Source of the DNA: Microbacterium candidum
GTDB taxonomy: Bacteria > Actinomycetota > Actinomycetes > Actinomycetales > Microbacteriaceae
NCBI RefSeq assembly: GCF_030315975.1
Contig: NZ_JASXSZ010000001.1
Span: forward strand, 620,001 to 684,000
DNA length: 64,000 nucleotides
Direction of reading: 5' to 3'
Under the pieces are notes generated by a model. That model saw only the letters and a program-made list of their open reading frames with translations. It was not told where the DNA came from and searched no databases. Below, piece by piece: positions 61,526-64,000 of this stretch. The position numbers and the translations under genes were made by a program. Position 1 is the first letter of the stretch. Each line of letters starts with the position of its first letter.

Positions 61526-64000
61526 GATGAGGGAGCGCAGACGCCTGACCGCGACCGACAGCGTCGCGAGCCGCGAGCCGTCCTCGGCATGCGCGGCGGC
61601 GAGCGCCTCCTCGAGCACGCGTCGGGCGGTGGCGCCGCCCTGCTCGAGCCAGGACTCGATCCGCACGTCGGGGTCGGCGACGGGCGTCTGCTGCGCGATC
61701 GTGGCGGTGAGCTCGATCATGATGGCGTAGAGGTCGTCGCGGACGCTGGCACGCGCCATCGATCCCCAGCGGTCGTCCTGCGGCAGCGCGGTCGTCTTCG
61801 TCAGGATCTGCTCGAACCGCAGTCGGGCCGACAGTGCGAAGTACAGCGCAGCCAGCTCCCGCTGGTCCCACTCGCGCAGTCGCGAGCACTCGATGACGTC
61901 GAGCAGCGAGAAGACGTCGAGGGTGCCTGCGCCGTGGCGGGCGAGCTCGGCGGGGACGCCGGCATTCTCGAGCTCGCGCATCCTCCGCTCGAAGCGCTCG
62001 AGGTCGTTGCCCCGCAGCAGGTCGCCGATCTCGGCCCACAACGATGCGATCGGCGCGTGGAAGTCGGCGATCTGCTCGCCGATGTCGAACCCGTCGGGAC
62101 GGTGCTGCACGAACCAGCGCGTCGCGCGGTCGAGCAGCCGGCGGAAAGTCAGGTACAGGTCGGTCTGCACCGCGGTCGGCACCACGTTGTCGGTGGCCTC
62201 GACCGCGACGACGAAGCCGCGCAGGTCGTAGATCTCGCGCACGGCGACGTACGCGCGGGCGATCTGCTCGCTCGACGCGCCGGTCTCGTCGGCCGCCCGG
62301 GAGGCGAACGTGATGCCGCCCCGGTTGACCATCGAGTTCACGATCGAGTTGACGATGATCTCCGTGCGTAGCGGATGCGCATCGAGGTCGCCGGCGTAGG
62401 CCTCCCGGATGGGACCCGGGAAGTACTCCGCGAGGGTGCCCGCGAACCAGGGGTCGCGAGACAGGTCGGATGCGGTGAGGTCGGCCTTGAGCGCGAGCTT
62501 CGCGTATGCGACGAGCACCGCGAACTCGGGGCGCGTGAGCCCGCGCCCTTCAGTGCCGCGCACCTGCACCTCGGCCGAGCTCGGCAGGAACTCCAGCTCG
62601 CGGTCGAGCTCGTCGCGCTGCTCGAGCAGCTCCATGAGACGCTCGTGCACCGGCAGCATCACCGCGGCGTTCGCGCGCGAGTTGCCGAGGAGGACGTTCT
62701 GCTCGTAGTTGTCGCGCAGCACCTGGACCCCGACCTCGTCGGTCATCGAGCGGAGCAGCTCGTTGCGTGCGGACCGGTCGAGCCGCCCCGCGCGCTCGAG
62801 CGCGCCCAGCAGGATCTTGATGTTGACCTCGCGGTCGCTCGTGCCGACTCCGGCGGAGTTGTCGATCGCGTCGGTGTTGATCGCGACACCGGCCATCGCG
62901 GCCTCGATGCGGCCGCGCTGGCTCACACCGAGGTTGCCGCCCTCGCCGACCACGCGCACGCGCAGCTGGTCGCCGTTCACGCGGATCGCGTCGTTGCCGC
63001 GGTCGCCGATCTCGGCATGCGTCTCGGCGCCCGCCTTGATGTACGTGCCGATGCCGCCGTTCCAGAACAGGTCGACGGGGGCCAGAAGAACCGCACGCTT
63101 CAGCTCGAGCGGGGTCACCTTCCTCACCGACGGGTCGAGCCCGAGCGCCCTCGTCATCTCCGGCGTGACCGGGATCGACTTCAGCGACAGCGGGAACACC
63201 CCGCCGCCCGCGGAGATGAGTTCGCGGTCGTAGTCGTCCCACGACGAGCCGGGGAGGTCGAAGAGGCGCTGACGTTCGACGAAGGATGCCGCGGCATCCG
63301 GGTCCGGATCGACGAAGACATGGCGGTGGTCGAACGCGGCCACGAGGCGGATGCAGGGGGAGCGCAGCATCCCGTTCCCGAACACGTCTCCCGACATGTC
63401 GCCGACGCCGACGACCGTGAAGTCCTCGGTCTGCGTGTCGACGCCGAGCTCGCGGAAGTGCCGCTTGACCGACTCCCACGCGCCGCGCGCGGTGATGCCC
63501 ATGCCCTTGTGGTCGTATCCGGCCGAGCCGCCCGAAGCGAACGCGTCGTCGAGCCAGAAGCCGTACTCCTCGGAGATGGCGTTCGCGATGTCGGAGAAGG
63601 ATGCGGTGCCCTTGTCCGCCGCGACGACCAGATACGAGTCGTCCCCGTCGTGGCGGACGACGTCGGCGGGCGGGACGATCTCGCTGCCGACGCGGTTGTC
63701 GGTGATGTCGAGGAGGCCCCGGATGAACGTGCGGTAGGCGGCCTTGCCGGCATCCATCCACGCTCCGCGGTCGCTCGGCGCGGGCAGGCGCTTCGCGAAG
63801 AACCCGCCCTTGGAGCCGGTCGGCACGATGACGGCGTTCTTCACCATCTGCGCCTTGACGAGGCCCAGCACCTCGGTGCGGAAGTCCTCGCGACGGTCGC
63901 TCCAGCGCAGGCCGCCGCGGGCGACCTTGCCGAAGCGCAAGTGGACGCCCTCGACCTCGGGCGAATAGACCCAGATCTCGGCCATCGGGTGCGGCTTCGG
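61520..64000 (-). CDS. NAD-specific glutamate dehydrogenase (large type), C-terminal part
   Basis: The 827 codons present are the C-terminal half of a large (about 1600-aa) NAD-dependent glutamate dehydrogenase, a cytoplasmic catabolic enzyme converting glutamate to 2-oxoglutarate and ammonium. The frame is open through the right edge (reading PKPHPMAEIWVYSPEVEG). It shows the catalytic-domain signature VARGGLRWSDRREDFRTEVL, the lysine motif KAQMVKNAVIVPTGSKGGFF and NAD-binding VGVGDMSGDVFGNGMLRS. The long helical C-terminal domain ends SVAVRRLRSLIR. The N-terminal ACT-like region lies outside the window. Convergent with the lacI-type gene. Confidence 0.95.
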   Translation of the reverse strand, partial: PKPHPMAEIWVYSPEVEGVHLRFGKVARGGLRWSDRREDFRTEVLGLVKAQMVKNAVIVPTGSKGGFFAKRLPAPSDRGAWMDAGKAAYRTFIRGLLDITDNRVGSEIVPPADVVRHDGDDSYLVVAADKGTASFSDIANAISEEYGFWLDDAFASGGSAGYDHKGMGITARGAWESVKRHFRELGVDTQTEDFTVVGVGDMSGDVFGNGMLRSPCIRLVAAFDHRHVFVDPDPDAAASFVERQRLFDLPGSSWDDYDRELISAGGGVFPLSLKSIPVTPEMTRALGLDPSVRKVTPLELKRAVLLAPVDLFWNGGIGTYIKAGAETHAEIGDRGNDAIRVNGDQLRVRVVGEGGNLGVSQRGRIEAAMAGVAINTDAIDNSAGVGTSDREVNIKILLGALERAGRLDRSARNELLRSMTDEVGVQVLRDNYEQNVLLGNSRANAAVMLPVHERLMELLEQRDELDRELEFLPSSAEVQVRGTEGRGLTRPEFAVLVAYAKLALKADLTASDLSRDPWFAGTLAEYFPGPIREAYAGDLDAHPLRTEIIVNSIVNSMVNRGGITFASRAADETGASSEQIARAYVAVREIYDLRGFVVAVEATDNVVPTAVQTDLYLTFRRLLDRATRWFVQHRPDGFDIGEQIADFHAPIASLWAEIGDLLRGNDLERFERRMRELENAGVPAELARHGAGTLDVFSLLDVIECSRLREWDQRELAALYFALSARLRFEQILTKTTALPQDDRWGSMARASVRDDLYAIMIELTATIAQQTPVADPDVRIESWLEQGGATARRVLEEALAAAHAEDGSRLATLSVAVRRLRSLIR

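Overview
The window is high-GC DNA (by eye about 70 % G+C) with many GTG starts, 4-bp gene overlaps and many leaderless -10 elements. It carries ClpC with a UVR linker, RadA, a large NAD-type glutamate dehydrogenase, a sugar importer without its own ATPase and a putative F420-type LLM oxidoreductase. This fits an actinobacterium, most likely Microbacteriaceae and Microbacterium-like; the genus is an inference.

Layout. (1) 1-12.6 kb: cell-surface polysaccharide locus, with a Wzm/TagG-type export permease (cut by the left edge), seven glycosyltransferase genes including a GT4-GT2 fusion, a MauE-thioredoxin protein, a low-molecular-weight tyrosine phosphatase and a GT-C membrane glycosyltransferase. 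(2) 11-15.4 kb: the GT-C gene ends a leftward operon with a NylB-like serine hydrolase and an ATP-grasp ligase. (3) 15.5-18.2 kb: a lipoprotein, then an HTH regulator with two DUF2975-like membrane paralogues. (4) 18.3-26.4 kb: core genes (clpC, GNAT acetyltransferase, SseB-like, radA, class II amidotransferase, LLM oxidoreductase), interrupted at 22.3-22.7 kb by two tandem putative small RNAs, each with an 18-bp dyad and a factor-independent terminator. (5) 26.5-38.06 kb: tRNA-Ser(CGA) followed by an 11.5-kb island that ends in an exact 27-nt copy of the tRNA 3' end. The island holds a LuxR-type regulator, a 28-codon leaderless leader ORF coupled to a 2421-aa RHS polymorphic toxin, small membrane or hypothetical genes of immunity-gene type and a displaced fragment of the RHS tip. 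No integrase is visible. (6) 38-42 kb: an aldo/keto reductase broken by one TAG, and an XRE regulator facing a cupin-CMD-SDR operon. (7) 42-49.8 kb: two OmpR-type two-component systems next to envelope genes. (8) 49.8-54.9 kb: alpha/beta hydrolase with XRE regulator, a 780-bp non-coding stretch rich in dyads and hairpins, an NG-repeat exported protein, a patatin-like protein and an MscS channel. (9) 55-61.5 kb: beta-galactoside uptake module (binding protein, two permeases, GH35 beta-galactosidase, LacI repressor) joined by near-identical operators. (10) 61.5-64 kb: C-terminal half of NAD-glutamate dehydrogenase, cut by the right edge.

The least conventional parts are the twin small RNAs with the GTCCCCC-AAAA-GGGGGAC dyad (third copy at 52 kb), the tRNA-bounded RHS island with its coupled leader ORF, and the ATP-grasp/serine-hydrolase pair. 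All functions come from reading motifs; no database search was run.
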